Source: Rhodopirellula sp. SM50 (lineage in GTDB: Bacteria > Planctomycetota > Planctomycetia > Pirellulales > Pirellulaceae). Taken from it: a stretch of 64,000 nucleotides of DNA. The position numbers were made by a program, and so were the translations under genes. The stretch spans positions 62,001 through 126,000 of the forward strand of contig NZ_NTFY01000017.1 of NCBI RefSeq assembly GCF_002289565.1. Direction: 5' to 3'. The notes below the pieces were generated by a model. It saw only the letters and a program-made list of their open reading frames with translations. It did no database searches and was not told where the DNA came from. This document shows positions 16,288-25,847 of the stretch, piece by piece (the stretch's first letter is position 1; every line of letters starts with the position of its first letter).

Positions 16288-17955
16288 ATGGGATTGTTCG
16301 AGATCCTCAAGACGATCTTCGCACCCGGTCAGAGGCGGCCCGGGCCACCGCGAGGTGCGCCGAGCGACCCGTCCGCGATTGATCCCGGTAGCCTCGCGCC
16401 GCCGCGGCAAGCGGATCCGTCGCCTGCGGCATCCTCCGCACCGCTGTCGTCGGCAACACCAGCGCCGACATCAGCGCCGGCGGCAACATCGAAACCGGCC
16501 GGCGGGTTGGATGGCCTGGACGCGAGTCGCTTTCAACCGCTCACCCCATCCGAAGCCCTCGATGCGACCGCCCAGCCGGGTTGGCAAACGGCGTACTGGG
16601 ATCCGCTGAACGTCATTCCATCGACTCATCTGCCGAGAATCCGCGTGATCGATCAAACGATGGTCGGCATGGGGCTGATCGATGCCGACGAATTGGCCGA
16701 GATTCATGACATCGGCCAGCGGATGTCCAAGTTCCGAACAGACTATCACGTCATTGCCGACGCAGGGCAACAGGCCGTCGATCAGTCACAGGCGGCCCGC
16801 GACGCTCGAAAGCAGGAGATGAAGAAGCGGGCGGCCGAACGCAAACAGGCTCATCAACACGCGGTCGCCCATCGCAAGGCGACCGACATCGTGTTTCTGG
16901 GACGTGGTGTCTCCAAAGGCTTGGCCGATCGCCGATCCAACATCGAACGCTTGGCGGCATCCGACTTGCCACTGCTTTCGACGCCGGCGGATTTGGCGGA
17001 CAAATTGGGCATCTCCGTTGGCACACTGCGATGGCTGTCGTTCCATCATCCGGCCAGCAAAACGACGCACTATCACCACTGGAAGGTTCCCAAACGATCC
17101 GGCGGCGAAAGAACCATTAGTCGCCCACAAAAGAAACTCGAATCCGCCCAACGCTGGGTTCTGGATTCGATCCTTTCCAAACGACCCATCCACGACGCTG
17201 CACATGGATTTATCACCCAGCGAAGCACGCTGACCGGCGCGGTGCCGCATGTCGGTTCCCAAGTCGTGGTGAACATGGATTTGGAGAACTTCTTTCCCAC
17301 GATCGATTTCGCGCGGGTGGCCGGACTGTTCCGCGCGATGGGGTATTCACCGGCCGTCGCCACCATCTTATCGTTGCTATGCACCGAATCACCGAGGCGA
17401 GTGATTCGCTCTGGCAATGAAACGCTTTATGTTGCCATCGGTAACCGATCCGTGCCGCAAGGCGCATGCACCAGCCCCGCGCTGTCGAACTTGATCTGCA
17501 ACCGATTGGACAATCGATTGGTCGGAATGGCCGAGTCGATCGGTTGGCGATACACACGTTACGCCGATGACCTGTCCTTCTCTTGTCCCATCGCAAATGA
17601 CGGGAGCCATCAAGGCACACAAGCAACGCCCAAAATTGGCTACGTGCTCTCGCGTGTGCGTCACTTTGCCGATGAAGAGGGATTTCGAGTCAAGGAATCC
17701 AAAACGCGGGTGCTGAAGCGATCCACCAGGCAAAGCGTCACTGGAATTGTCGTGAACGACCGGCCTTCGATCGATCGAAAAACGATTCGCCGCTTGCGGG
17801 CCATCCTCCACCGCGCCAAGCACGAGGGTCTCGAAGCACAAAATCGTGAAGGCCATCCGAATTTCGCGGCTTGGCTCGCCGGAATGATCGCCTACGTTCA
17901 AATGGTCAATCCGGCCCAGGGTCAAAAGTTACGCAAGCAAATGGATTCGCTTTGA
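16288..17955 (+). CDS. Retron reverse transcriptase
   Basis: A 555-residue RNA-directed DNA polymerase that would use the RNA just upstream as template and primer to make branched msDNA. I start at ATG 16288; an open frame from 16111 would run through the msd and a2 and is rejected. The RT core begins near residue 235: SGGERTISRPQ, the retron-typical AHGF segment (His306), Asp331 in MDLENFFPTID, VPQGACTSPALSN (389-401), catalytic YADD (425-428), and VTG (484-486) in SVTGIVVND, a retron hallmark. Residues 1-200 are an unusual extension: a Pro/Ala/Ser-rich linker (about 12-75), a DPLNVIPSTHLPRIRVID segment and a basic coiled-coil-like helix (about 165-200). The start lies 17 nt after the a2 arm. 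Confidence 0.95.
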   Translation: MGLFEILKTIFAPGQRRPGPPRGAPSDPSAIDPGSLAPPRQADPSPAASSAPLSSATPAPTSAPAATSKPAGGLDGLDASRFQPLTPSEALDATAQPGWQTAYWDPLNVIPSTHLPRIRVIDQTMVGMGLIDADELAEIHDIGQRMSKFRTDYHVIADAGQQAVDQSQAARDARKQEMKKRAAERKQAHQHAVAHRKATDIVFLGRGVSKGLADRRSNIERLAASDLPLLSTPADLADKLGISVGTLRWLSFHHPASKTTHYHHWKVPKRSGGERTISRPQKKLESAQRWVLDSILSKRPIHDAAHGFITQRSTLTGAVPHVGSQVVVNMDLENFFPTIDFARVAGLFRAMGYSPAVATILSLLCTESPRRVIRSGNETLYVAIGNRSVPQGACTSPALSNLICNRLDNRLVGMAESIGWRYTRYADDLSFSCPIANDGSHQGTQATPKIGYVLSRVRHFADEEGFRVKESKTRVLKRSTRQSVTGIVVNDRPSIDRKTIRRLRAILHRAKHEGLEAQNREGHPNFAAWLAGMIAYVQMVNPAQGQKLRKQMDSL

Positions 17956-18014
17956 AGCTCTCTGCCGGCCAACGGCGACAGCGATCACTTCGGTGAAGCG
18001 GACAAGGGGATTCA

Positions 18015-18291
18015 GCAACCGTTGGTGTCTAGCCTTTAGGCGATTCTCGGTCGCTGCTACGCAGCGACATTGGGCGGCTAAAGCCCAATACCGCTAAGCT
18101 AAGCGTCGATTCTTCAGATGAGGGCCCGTAGGCTCGCGCCAAACGGCTGATATTCGTTTGATATCAGCCGGTTCGCGCCAGCGTCCGGGCCCCCTCATTC
18201 ATGTTCACTTAGCGGTATTGGGCTTTAGCCGCCCACTGCCGCTGCATAGCAGCGAACGAGAATCGCCTAAAGGCTGGACACCAACGGTTGC
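18015..18291. repeat. Large palindromic element between RT and nitrate operon
   Basis: The left arm (from GCAACCGTTGGTGTCTAGCC at 18015) and the right arm (ending GGACACCAACGGTTGC at 18291) are inverted copies of about 85 bp with a few mismatches. The centre is itself palindromic: GAGGGCCCG / CGGGCCCCCTC and GCTGATAT / ATATCAGC. No transposase is present. It could be a MITE-like element or two facing repeat copies, and may act as a two-way terminator between the convergent RT gene and nitrate operon. Confidence 0.8.
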
Positions 18292-18337
18292 ACCATCCCG
18301 CGTTGGTCAAGGTCGTGACCCCAACTCCGCGACACCC

Positions 18338-19951
18338 TCAATAAACGTCGCGGACGTAGCGTTTTTCCTTGCTCAGCTTCGCGACATAGTCGGCGGCAGC
18401 CTGTTCGGACAGTCCGCCTTGGGAGGCGATGATCGACTTCAGTGTGCGATCGACGTCGACGGCCATTCGGCTGGCGTCGCCACAAACGTAGAAATGGGCT
18501 CCCGCTTGCAGCCAGCTCCACAGTTCGGCGGCGGTCTGCTTCATGCGATCTTGGACATAGACTTTTTCCGTCCCGTCGCGACTGAAGGCGGTGTCCAGCC
18601 GGGTCAACAATCCGGTGTCGAGATACGACTGCAATTCCTGTTGGTACAAAAAGTCGGTGGCGGCATGTTGGTCGCCGAAGAACAACCAATTCTTGCCCGT
18701 CGCCTTGGTCGCCTCTCGTTCTTGCAGGAACGCCAAGAACGGAGCGATGCCGGTTCCCGGACCGACCATGATCATCGGCTTGGTGGGATCGGCAGGGACG
18801 GTGAACCCGCCGTGATTGGCTTGTGTGAACACGCGGAGGGTGGCTCCGGGTTCCAAGCGATCGGCGAGCATCGTGCTGGCGGCGCCCTTCCGTAAGCGTC
18901 CGTTTCGATCGTAAGTGACCTTGCCAACGGTCAGGTGAACCTGGTTACCGACACACGCTTGGCTACTGGCGATCGAATACAGTCGCGGGTTCAAGGGCGA
19001 GAGTGTTTCGAGAAACTCCGTGGCACTGACCGGCACGTCGCCCGCCAGCTGCAAGACATCTAAAACGTCAAAGCCGTCCGGTGCGCCTTCTTCCAACATT
19101 TGTGAGAGTTGCGATTTCGTTTCCGGATCGGTAACACGGCTCAGTGCCAATTCCAATAATTCGTCGCTCGGGTCTCTCAGGCAAAAGTCTTCGCGGAGCG
19201 CGTTGGCGAGTGATTTGGGGTCACCCGCGGGTGTGACGGTCAGCAGGTTGGAATCGGCGCCGATGGCACTGACAATGGCTTCGACCAGTTCATCGCAGTT
19301 GGTCGGGTAGATCCCCAACGCGTCACCGACTTCGTATTTGATTCCTGAATCCGCCAGGTCGATGGCGATGTGCCGCGTGTCTTTGGCCGAGCCCTCACCA
19401 TTGAGCGGTCTCGATTCGATCAACTTGGCCACGTATGGCGTTTTTCGAGAGTATCCCGGCTGCGACGACCCGTTGGCTGGGCTGCCGTTGGCGGGTTTGG
19501 CGGGCGACGCGGCGGTGTCACCGGATTCCTTGAGCACCTGTTTGATCATTTTCGCGGTTTCTTTACCGCCGGGGCTGCAGAGTGTCAGGTTGGTTTCTTC
19601 CCCCGATGCGATGGCTTCGCTGTACGACTTGCAAAGGTAGCCGCAGGAACCACAGTCCAGTTGCGCCATCGCCGCCATCAGACGTCGCTCGACGGGTTTG
19701 CCTTCGGCCAACTCCATGCGATCGACGATCGGTAGCGAGTCGTCGTGCCAGGGAAAGTCTTCTTCTTCCTGGTTCTGTTCGACGACACCCGGCAACGCGT
19801 CGGCGGAAAGGCCGGCGGCGTTCATCACGGCCGAGGCGTCGCCGCCGGGTTGCATGCCCATCATGCCCGAGAAAAAACCGTTCAGCCAGGCACGTTGTTC
19901 GTCGTTAAAAGGTGCCGTTTCAGGAATAAAGCTGGTTGTCATGGCGGTCAA
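18338..19951 (-). CDS. Fe-S/FAD/NADPH flavoprotein reductase of the nitrate operon
   Basis: A 537-residue reductase resembling the CysJ/sulfite reductase alpha group. Instead of an FMN flavodoxin domain it has an N-terminal iron-sulfur motif (CGSCGYLC, then a further Cys in TLCSPGG, about residues 98-125). Next come an FAD-binding domain with RLYSIASS and an NADPH domain with MIMVGPGTGIAPFLAFL, YVCGDASRM and the C-terminal YVRDVY typical of the family. It would take electrons from NADPH and pass them to nitrate or nitrite reductase. The first 20 residues (DEQRAWLNGFFSG) resemble the start of the NirA protein encoded upstream. It is the last gene of the operon, 46 nt after nirA. A role in sulfite reduction is an alternative. 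Confidence 0.82.
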   Translation of the reverse strand: MTAMTTSFIPETAPFNDEQRAWLNGFFSGMMGMQPGGDASAVMNAAGLSADALPGVVEQNQEEEDFPWHDDSLPIVDRMELAEGKPVERRLMAAMAQLDCGSCGYLCKSYSEAIASGEETNLTLCSPGGKETAKMIKQVLKESGDTAASPAKPANGSPANGSSQPGYSRKTPYVAKLIESRPLNGEGSAKDTRHIAIDLADSGIKYEVGDALGIYPTNCDELVEAIVSAIGADSNLLTVTPAGDPKSLANALREDFCLRDPSDELLELALSRVTDPETKSQLSQMLEEGAPDGFDVLDVLQLAGDVPVSATEFLETLSPLNPRLYSIASSQACVGNQVHLTVGKVTYDRNGRLRKGAASTMLADRLEPGATLRVFTQANHGGFTVPADPTKPMIMVGPGTGIAPFLAFLQEREATKATGKNWLFFGDQHAATDFLYQQELQSYLDTGLLTRLDTAFSRDGTEKVYVQDRMKQTAAELWSWLQAGAHFYVCGDASRMAVDVDRTLKSIIASQGGLSEQAAADYVAKLSKEKRYVRDVY

Positions 19952-19997
19952 AGGGGGGAAGGAGTCGAATCTTCTTGGGTTGTCAGTGGATAGCGGT

Positions 19998-21812
19998 TCA
20001 AACCAAGGCTCTGGCGAGGGACTTCAGTTCGTCATCGGAGGATCGAGACGTAAATTCAACAAACGTCTCGCCTTCGCGTCGTTGTTCCAGATAACCGCCG
20101 ATGATGGCGGAGACCAGGTCAGGCAAATCTTCATACGCGACCGATTCAAAGATCAGCCGAGCGATCCCCTGGCGGTCGCCCCAGCCGCCGCCCAGATGCA
20201 CGTGGTACCCGTCGACCATGTCGTCGCCTTTCTCGACCTTGCAGCCGAGCAGACCGATGTCACCGATGTAGTGCTGGGCACAACTGTGATGGCAACCGGT
20301 CAGATGGATGTTGATCGGGCTGTCGAGTTTGAATTGGGATTCAAGGTGTCGCGCCAACGCCATCGCCTGGGTTTTGGTTTCTGCCGCGGCGAATTTGCAG
20401 CCTCCGCTACCGGTACAGGCCACCAATCCGGCTCGAAAGCTGCTCGCTTCATAACCGAGTCCGAGTTCCGTTAGTCGTTCCTTGACCGCATCGATGTCTT
20501 CGTCAGAGAGATTCGGGATCAACAGGTTTTGCCAGACCGTCAGACGGATTTCACCGTTACCATACTCGTCGGCAATTTGCGCCAGCCCGCGAGCCTGGTC
20601 ACTGGTCATGCGTCCGACCGGCAAGACGACGCCGACATAGGTCTTCTTCGTTTGGGCTTGAGGGTGAAAGCCGATGTGGGCCAAACGGTTCTCCGAGACC
20701 GATCGGGTCAACTTGGATTCGTCGAAGCGGCCGAGCGTCCACCCGAGTTGTTCTTCGACGGTGGCGACAAATTTGTCGAATCCCCAGTCGTCCAGCACAT
20801 ACTTCAGTCTCGCTTTCTTACGATCGGTGCGATCACCCGATTTGACGAAGACGCGAACGATGGCGCCGGCGACGGCCAGGCATTGGTCGGGGCGAAGCAG
20901 CACGCCGGTCGGACGGGCGAAGTCTTTGTGCCCGGTGATGCCGCCGAGCGTGAGTTGAAAGTACACGCCGGCGGGAAAGTCGGCCGTCGCGTGTTCTTCG
21001 TCGATGCGGACCGCGTGAAAGCCGATGTCGTTGGTGTCGTCTAGGGCGCTGATGGTGCCCCCGCCGTCAAACGCGATGTTGAATTTCCGCGGCAGCCCAT
21101 ACATTTCTCGACTGTTCAAGATGTAGTGGTGCATCCGTTTGGCCAACGGAATCGTCTCGATCAATTCACAGCTGTCGATGCCCGATAGCGGACTTGCCGT
21201 GCAGTTGCGGATGTTGTCACCGCCGGAACCCAGGCTGACGATATCCAATTCACGCAACCCGTACAGGATGTTCATCGCCTGATCGGCGGGGATCTCGCGG
21301 TATTGCAGGTTGGCCCGCGTCGTCACGTCCAAAAAACCGCCGGCCGAACGATCGGCCAGGTCTGCCAGACCCGACAGTTGCCAGGCCCGGAGCGATCCAC
21401 CCGGAATCCGCATGCGGCACATGTAGCTGTTCTGTGCCGGCGCGACGTAGAACAGGCCGTGGAATTTTTGCAGGAACACGTCGGTCCCTTTGGGGAACTC
21501 GCCGGCATCACTACGGGCCTGCATCTCGTCCCAGATGTCCAGTGGGTTTTTCTCTCGTTTGGCGAGTTCTTCCTTGCAGAGTGCCTTGCCGGCAGACTCG
21601 GTTTCTTGCTGGGCGATCAGTGCGATCTTTTCGGGGCCGACCGGCAGCGACGTCGTCGTGGTGCTGCCGACGGTGATCGATGCATCGCCGCCGCAGCTGC
21701 TGCCGTTGCTGATCACCGGCAGTCCGCTGACGGCGCGCGCCACATCCGCGCCGAACGCGAATCCGGAAAGAAATTGTTTTTGTTCCTCGGTGAACGCTTT
21801 ATCGTTGGACAT
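19998..21812 (-). CDS. nirA: Assimilatory nitrite reductase (NirA type)
   Basis: A 604-residue sirohaem/[4Fe-4S] reductase that converts nitrite to ammonium with six electrons. The two half-domains are recognisable (FHGLFYVAPAQNSYMCRMRI; FDGGGTISALDDTNDIGF; VVLPVGRMTSDQARGLAQIA). The cluster cysteines are Cys466 and Cys472 (ACTGSGGCKFA) and Cys507 and Cys511 (TGCHHSCAQ). The N-terminus EEQKQFLSGFAFG echoes the start of the flavoprotein encoded downstream, suggesting a shared docking segment. It lies 18 nt after nasA. Sulfite reductases share this fold; the nitrate operon context decides for nitrite. Confidence 0.92.
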   Translation of the reverse strand: MSNDKAFTEEQKQFLSGFAFGADVARAVSGLPVISNGSSCGGDASITVGSTTTTSLPVGPEKIALIAQQETESAGKALCKEELAKREKNPLDIWDEMQARSDAGEFPKGTDVFLQKFHGLFYVAPAQNSYMCRMRIPGGSLRAWQLSGLADLADRSAGGFLDVTTRANLQYREIPADQAMNILYGLRELDIVSLGSGGDNIRNCTASPLSGIDSCELIETIPLAKRMHHYILNSREMYGLPRKFNIAFDGGGTISALDDTNDIGFHAVRIDEEHATADFPAGVYFQLTLGGITGHKDFARPTGVLLRPDQCLAVAGAIVRVFVKSGDRTDRKKARLKYVLDDWGFDKFVATVEEQLGWTLGRFDESKLTRSVSENRLAHIGFHPQAQTKKTYVGVVLPVGRMTSDQARGLAQIADEYGNGEIRLTVWQNLLIPNLSDEDIDAVKERLTELGLGYEASSFRAGLVACTGSGGCKFAAAETKTQAMALARHLESQFKLDSPINIHLTGCHHSCAQHYIGDIGLLGCKVEKGDDMVDGYHVHLGGGWGDRQGIARLIFESVAYEDLPDLVSAIIGGYLEQRREGETFVEFTSRSSDDELKSLARALV

Positions 21813-21830
21813 GGTCAGACGGGTGGTTGA

Positions 21831-24107
21831 TCAGTGGGTTGAGGCGGATGAGGCTTTGCCGATCGCCACGGCACAGTCCTTGAAACTCGGCTGCCGTGAA
21901 TGGGGATCGAAGTGCCGGAGTGTCAATTCATTGATGATGTCGTAGTGCATCGGGATGAACGCTTGGTTTCGTTGGACGGTGGGCGTGACCATCGCGGTGA
22001 CGAAAACTTCGCCTCGACGCGAACGCACCGACACCGTGTCGCCGTTGTGGACGCCGATCAAACTGGCGTCGGTCGGATGGATTTCGACATACGGCCGCTC
22101 GGGGTAGAGCTTTCGCAGGACCTTGCTTTTGCTGGTCCGTGTTTGCGTGTGCCATTGGCTGACCGTGCCACGACCGGACATCAACAGAATCGGGTAGTCT
22201 GCGTCCGGCGGTTCCGGCATCGGGGTGATGTTGTCAACGATCAACCGCGCCTTGGCGTCCAGATGACAGAACGATCCATCGGTAAACAGTCGGCGTTCCT
22301 GGGGCGGCGTTGCGTGTGCCGCTGCGTCTTCACGCGACCACGGCCACTGGATGCCGCCGCATTGATCCAGCTGTCGATAGCCGTCGATTCCGCTGATGTC
22401 ACAGGGACGGCCTTCGCTGGCCGCTTGCATTTTTTCGAACACGGCTTCGGGGTGTGTCCAGTCGGCAAACATGTCTTCGGCGCCCCAGTAAGCGGCGATG
22501 GCACGAAAGATCTGGAAATCCGCCAGCGCTTCGCCGGGGGCTTTGCGGACTTTTTTGAGCAACCCGTAACGCCGTTCGCTGTTGATGAATGTTCCTTCTT
22601 TTTCGCCCCAACCCGCCGCCGGCAACACCAGATCGGCGTGTCGCGCGGTCTCGGTGGATGCGTACATGTCTTGCACCACCAGGAAATCAAGCTTGTCGAG
22701 CAACTCCTTGAAATCGCCTCTGTCGATCCAGCTGTGTGCCGGGTTGGTGGCGATCACCCACAGCCCTTTGATTTCGTCGTTGCGGATCCCCTCGACGATT
22801 CGGTCGTAGGACCAACCTGTTTCCGTGGGGATTTTGTCAACATCGATCCCCAGGATGTCGGCGACACGCTGGCGATCTTCGGCCGATTCGAAGTTGTGAT
22901 GGCCGAACAGATTGGTCGTGCTGCTCCACAACCGCGACCCCATCGCGTTGCACTGTCCGGTGATGCTGTTGGCCCCCGTTCCCGGACGCCCGATGTTTCC
23001 GGTGATCAAGGCGATGTTGATCATCGCCTGGGCGGTTCGAGTTCCCTGATAACTTTGATTGACGCCCATCGTCCACCACAGCGACGCAGCCTTTGCCTGA
23101 CCGATCGATTCGGCGGCGCGACGAATCTCGTCGGCGGAGATGCCGGCACCGGGGCCGACGGCGTCGGGCGTAAACGCAGCGACGTGGGCGGCCAGATCAT
23201 CGTATCCGGTCGTGTGTGCCGCGATGAATTCGTGGTCGATCAAATCCGATGCGATCAGGTGCTGGGTGATCGCATACAGAATGGCCAAATCGTTTTTGGG
23301 ACGCAGCTGCAAATGCTGCGTCGCGGCCATCGCCGTTTCGGTCCGGCGGGGATCCAGCACAATGATCTCGGGCGAATTGGGATTGCGGAGCACGCGTTCC
23401 CACATGATCGGGTGCCCGATGCAGGGGTTTGCGCCCACGAAAACCAGACAATCGCTCTGTTGGAAATCGTCATAGGTGTATGGCGGCGCGTCGAATCCGA
23501 ACGATTCTTTGTAGGCGGTCACGGCGGTTGCCATGCACTGCCGTGTGTTGCCGTCGCCGTGTAGCATTCCCATTGCGAACTTTGCCAGCGCGCCGAGGAA
23601 CGCCATCTCTTCGCAGGGGATTTGTCCGGTGCTGAGAAACGCGACCGAGTCGTTGCCGTGTTCGGATTGGATGGCTTTGAAACGCTCGGTAAAGGTCGTC
23701 AGTGCGGTGTCCCAATCGACACGTTTGAGTTCGCCATCGGAGTCGCGCAGCAACGGGTGGGTCGCGCGGTCATCGGCGTCGAGCACCTCCAGGGCTTCCC
23801 ACCCCTTGGGGCAAGCCATGCCCAGGTTGACCGGGTAATCGGTTTCGGGGGTCAACCCGACGGCTTGTCCGTCGCGGACGTGAAGCCGTAGTCCGCAACC
23901 GGTGGCGCAGTAACCGCAGGCGGCCACGGTGGTTGTTTCGGCCCGCAACGACTCCGGTGTCATCCCCAGCCCGTGAGCGCCCGGGTTGAGCAACAGTTCG
24001 CGTGTCATCTTGCCGGTGCGAGCCTGCAGCAGCTGGGGAAGCTCAAACGACTTCGGGCGACGCTCTTGGTTCACTTGCGTCAATGATTTGGGGGTTCCAA
24101 TGCTCAT
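21831..24107 (-). CDS. nasA: Assimilatory nitrate reductase catalytic subunit
   Basis: A 758-residue molybdopterin (bis-MGD) enzyme that reduces nitrate to nitrite in the cytoplasm. The N-terminus has the [4Fe-4S] motif [12 protein letters not shown] with the fourth Cys in MACPKGW, and no twin-arginine signal is seen. Further signs are [41 protein letters not shown] and, near the end, a dinucleotide-binding domain ([30 protein letters not shown]). It lacks the C-terminal [2Fe-2S] BFD-like domain of some NasA proteins, so it relies on separate electron donors. It sits between the DmsBC-like fusion (12 nt) and nirA (18 nt). Confidence 0.94.
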   Translation of the reverse strand: MSIGTPKSLTQVNQERRPKSFELPQLLQARTGKMTRELLLNPGAHGLGMTPESLRAETTTVAACGYCATGCGLRLHVRDGQAVGLTPETDYPVNLGMACPKGWEALEVLDADDRATHPLLRDSDGELKRVDWDTALTTFTERFKAIQSEHGNDSVAFLSTGQIPCEEMAFLGALAKFAMGMLHGDGNTRQCMATAVTAYKESFGFDAPPYTYDDFQQSDCLVFVGANPCIGHPIMWERVLRNPNSPEIIVLDPRRTETAMAATQHLQLRPKNDLAILYAITQHLIASDLIDHEFIAAHTTGYDDLAAHVAAFTPDAVGPGAGISADEIRRAAESIGQAKAASLWWTMGVNQSYQGTRTAQAMINIALITGNIGRPGTGANSITGQCNAMGSRLWSSTTNLFGHHNFESAEDRQRVADILGIDVDKIPTETGWSYDRIVEGIRNDEIKGLWVIATNPAHSWIDRGDFKELLDKLDFLVVQDMYASTETARHADLVLPAAGWGEKEGTFINSERRYGLLKKVRKAPGEALADFQIFRAIAAYWGAEDMFADWTHPEAVFEKMQAASEGRPCDISGIDGYRQLDQCGGIQWPWSREDAAAHATPPQERRLFTDGSFCHLDAKARLIVDNITPMPEPPDADYPILLMSGRGTVSQWHTQTRTSKSKVLRKLYPERPYVEIHPTDASLIGVHNGDTVSVRSRRGEVFVTAMVTPTVQRNQAFIPMHYDIINELTLRHFDPHSRQPSFKDCAVAIGKASSASTH

Positions 24108-24119
24108 TGCGGTGGTCTC

Positions 24120-25832
24120 TTAAAGTGTGCCCGGCATGCGGTCGTAAACAACGCTTTGGAAATACAGCAGACGTTCCAGGTTTTCGCCTGCGATCCAAAC
24201 TGCGGCCGACAGCGCGGCGCAGACCGCACCGGCCATGGGCAAAAACGGACACGAGACAAACGCCAGTCCGGCCAGCAGGATGGCGACGACGGCACTGAAA
24301 TTTCTCATCCGCAACGTCTCGCCGAGATGCTGATGCACCAGCCGCCGAGAGCGCCGGTCATAGGGATCCTCGGAACCGTCAGGGACGCGATACAACCGAC
24401 GTTCACGCGTCCATTTCCACCAGCCGGCTGCCGCGCCGGCCAACGACAACAACGCGGCGGTGACGCCGAATCCGGCAAACGCGAAGACGACCGCCGCGAT
24501 GATCGGTCCACAGGTCAGCGACGTGCCGAAGAAACGCGGCAACGTTCGCCCGCTGCGCCAGGGGCGTCGCTTGGTTGCGATGTAAATCATCGCGCTGCAA
24601 TACAACCCGGCCAGCCCGACCGGAATCGACGCGACCAGCAACGCCCGTCCGGCCCAGGCGGGGATCCATTCGGTCGGAATCCATTGCTGAATCGATGTCG
24701 GGATCCAGTCCCAGACCACCGGCAGCAACAACAGCGCGATGCCGCCCGCCAGCAGCCCCATGAATTTGCCCAGCACGACGGCTTCACGACTGAGCCAACT
24801 GGTTCTTAGTCCCAAAAACACACGCCACATGCGAAGCGGTTGTCCAAGGTGCAGCGGTGCGATCCCCAGGCCGATGTTGCCGATCGCGAACGCCGAAACC
24901 GCCGCGGCGATCGGCACGGCGTCCGGGACGCTGATTCCCACCGCGGTCAACACCAAGCTGGCGAGTGATTCGGCGATCAGAATGCCGACGGCGATCTGTG
25001 TCGCGACCAGCATCACGGCCAACGGCCAATGACTTTCGGCAACCTCGTCGACGTTCTCGTCCTGGGGACGTGTCAGTGCGGGATCGAGCGATGATTCGGC
25101 AACATAACGTGTGGTCGGTCGCGTGATGCATGACGACGGTGACGAGGGGACGAGCGTGTCCTGCCCGGCAACTTCAGCCCCTCCGGTGGGAACAACGGTG
25201 ATGCGAATCGCCTCGTTCGGACAGGATTGAACGCAGGCCGGTGCTTCACCAACGCTCAAACGTTGGTGGCACATGTCACACTTGCGAACGATGCCCAAGC
25301 GATCGCTGTATTGCGGCACCTCGTAGGGGCACATCATCGTGCAGTATTTGCAACCGATGCATTGGTCGTCCAAGTGGCGAACGATCCCCGTGACCGGGTC
25401 CTTGTCGTAGGCCTTGACCGGGCAACCGTTCAGGCATCCGGGGTCTTCGCAGTGGTGGCAGGCGGTGGTGACATGTTGGATCGCGGCGGCGTCGGCATAA
25501 TCGGGATCGCCGATCAGCAGCGTCCCGACGCGGCGCCAGGATTCGTCTTCCTCCAGTCCGTTCAGCGTGTGGCACGCCACCACACAGGCTTTACATCCGC
25601 TGCACGCATTCAGATCGACTTCGAAGGCGAATTGTTCGTTCGGTCCCGGGGCCGTCGCCGGCAACAGGCTGCGATAGTATTTTTCCTGTGCCGGTGCGGT
25701 CGCCGCGCCGGACGACTCCTGGTCGGTGTGCCAGTCGCTGAACTGTTCAACGGCGCTGAGCTGTTGTTGCTCGTGCAGCAGTTGCCCGACCAGTTCGGGT
25801 TGTCGGTTGACGACGGGAAGCATAGTGCTCAT
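24120..25832 (-). CDS. Fused DmsB-like ferredoxin and DmsC-like membrane anchor
   Basis: A 570-residue electron-transfer protein. Residues about 65-215 hold four [4Fe-4S] motifs like DmsB/NrfC: CSGCKACVVAC, CHHCEDPGCLNGC, CIGCKYCTMMC, and CDMCHQRL with CVQSCP. A linker leads to about eight membrane helices of DmsC type (for example LAVMLVATQIAVGILIAESL, FMGLLAGGIALLLLPVVW) that in relatives oxidise quinol. The protein would carry electrons from the quinone pool to NasA at the inner membrane face. DmsB and DmsC are usually separate; here they are one chain. It is 12 nt upstream of nasA in the same operon. Confidence 0.88.
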   Translation of the reverse strand: MSTMLPVVNRQPELVGQLLHEQQQLSAVEQFSDWHTDQESSGAATAPAQEKYYRSLLPATAPGPNEQFAFEVDLNACSGCKACVVACHTLNGLEEDESWRRVGTLLIGDPDYADAAAIQHVTTACHHCEDPGCLNGCPVKAYDKDPVTGIVRHLDDQCIGCKYCTMMCPYEVPQYSDRLGIVRKCDMCHQRLSVGEAPACVQSCPNEAIRITVVPTGGAEVAGQDTLVPSSPSSCITRPTTRYVAESSLDPALTRPQDENVDEVAESHWPLAVMLVATQIAVGILIAESLASLVLTAVGISVPDAVPIAAAVSAFAIGNIGLGIAPLHLGQPLRMWRVFLGLRTSWLSREAVVLGKFMGLLAGGIALLLLPVVWDWIPTSIQQWIPTEWIPAWAGRALLVASIPVGLAGLYCSAMIYIATKRRPWRSGRTLPRFFGTSLTCGPIIAAVVFAFAGFGVTAALLSLAGAAAGWWKWTRERRLYRVPDGSEDPYDRRSRRLVHQHLGETLRMRNFSAVVAILLAGLAFVSCPFLPMAGAVCAALSAAVWIAGENLERLLYFQSVVYDRMPGTL

Positions 25833-25847
25833 TGCGTTTCTCTTCCC

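Noticed and set aside
12449-17955. Diversity-generating retroelement or group II intron
   Set aside because: There is no template/variable repeat pair, no Avd-like gene, no intron maturase or endonuclease domain, and the RT carries the retron VTG and AHGF signs.
21900-23564. Plus-strand open frame of 554 codons
   Set aside because: It is antisense to nasA and encodes no recognisable protein.
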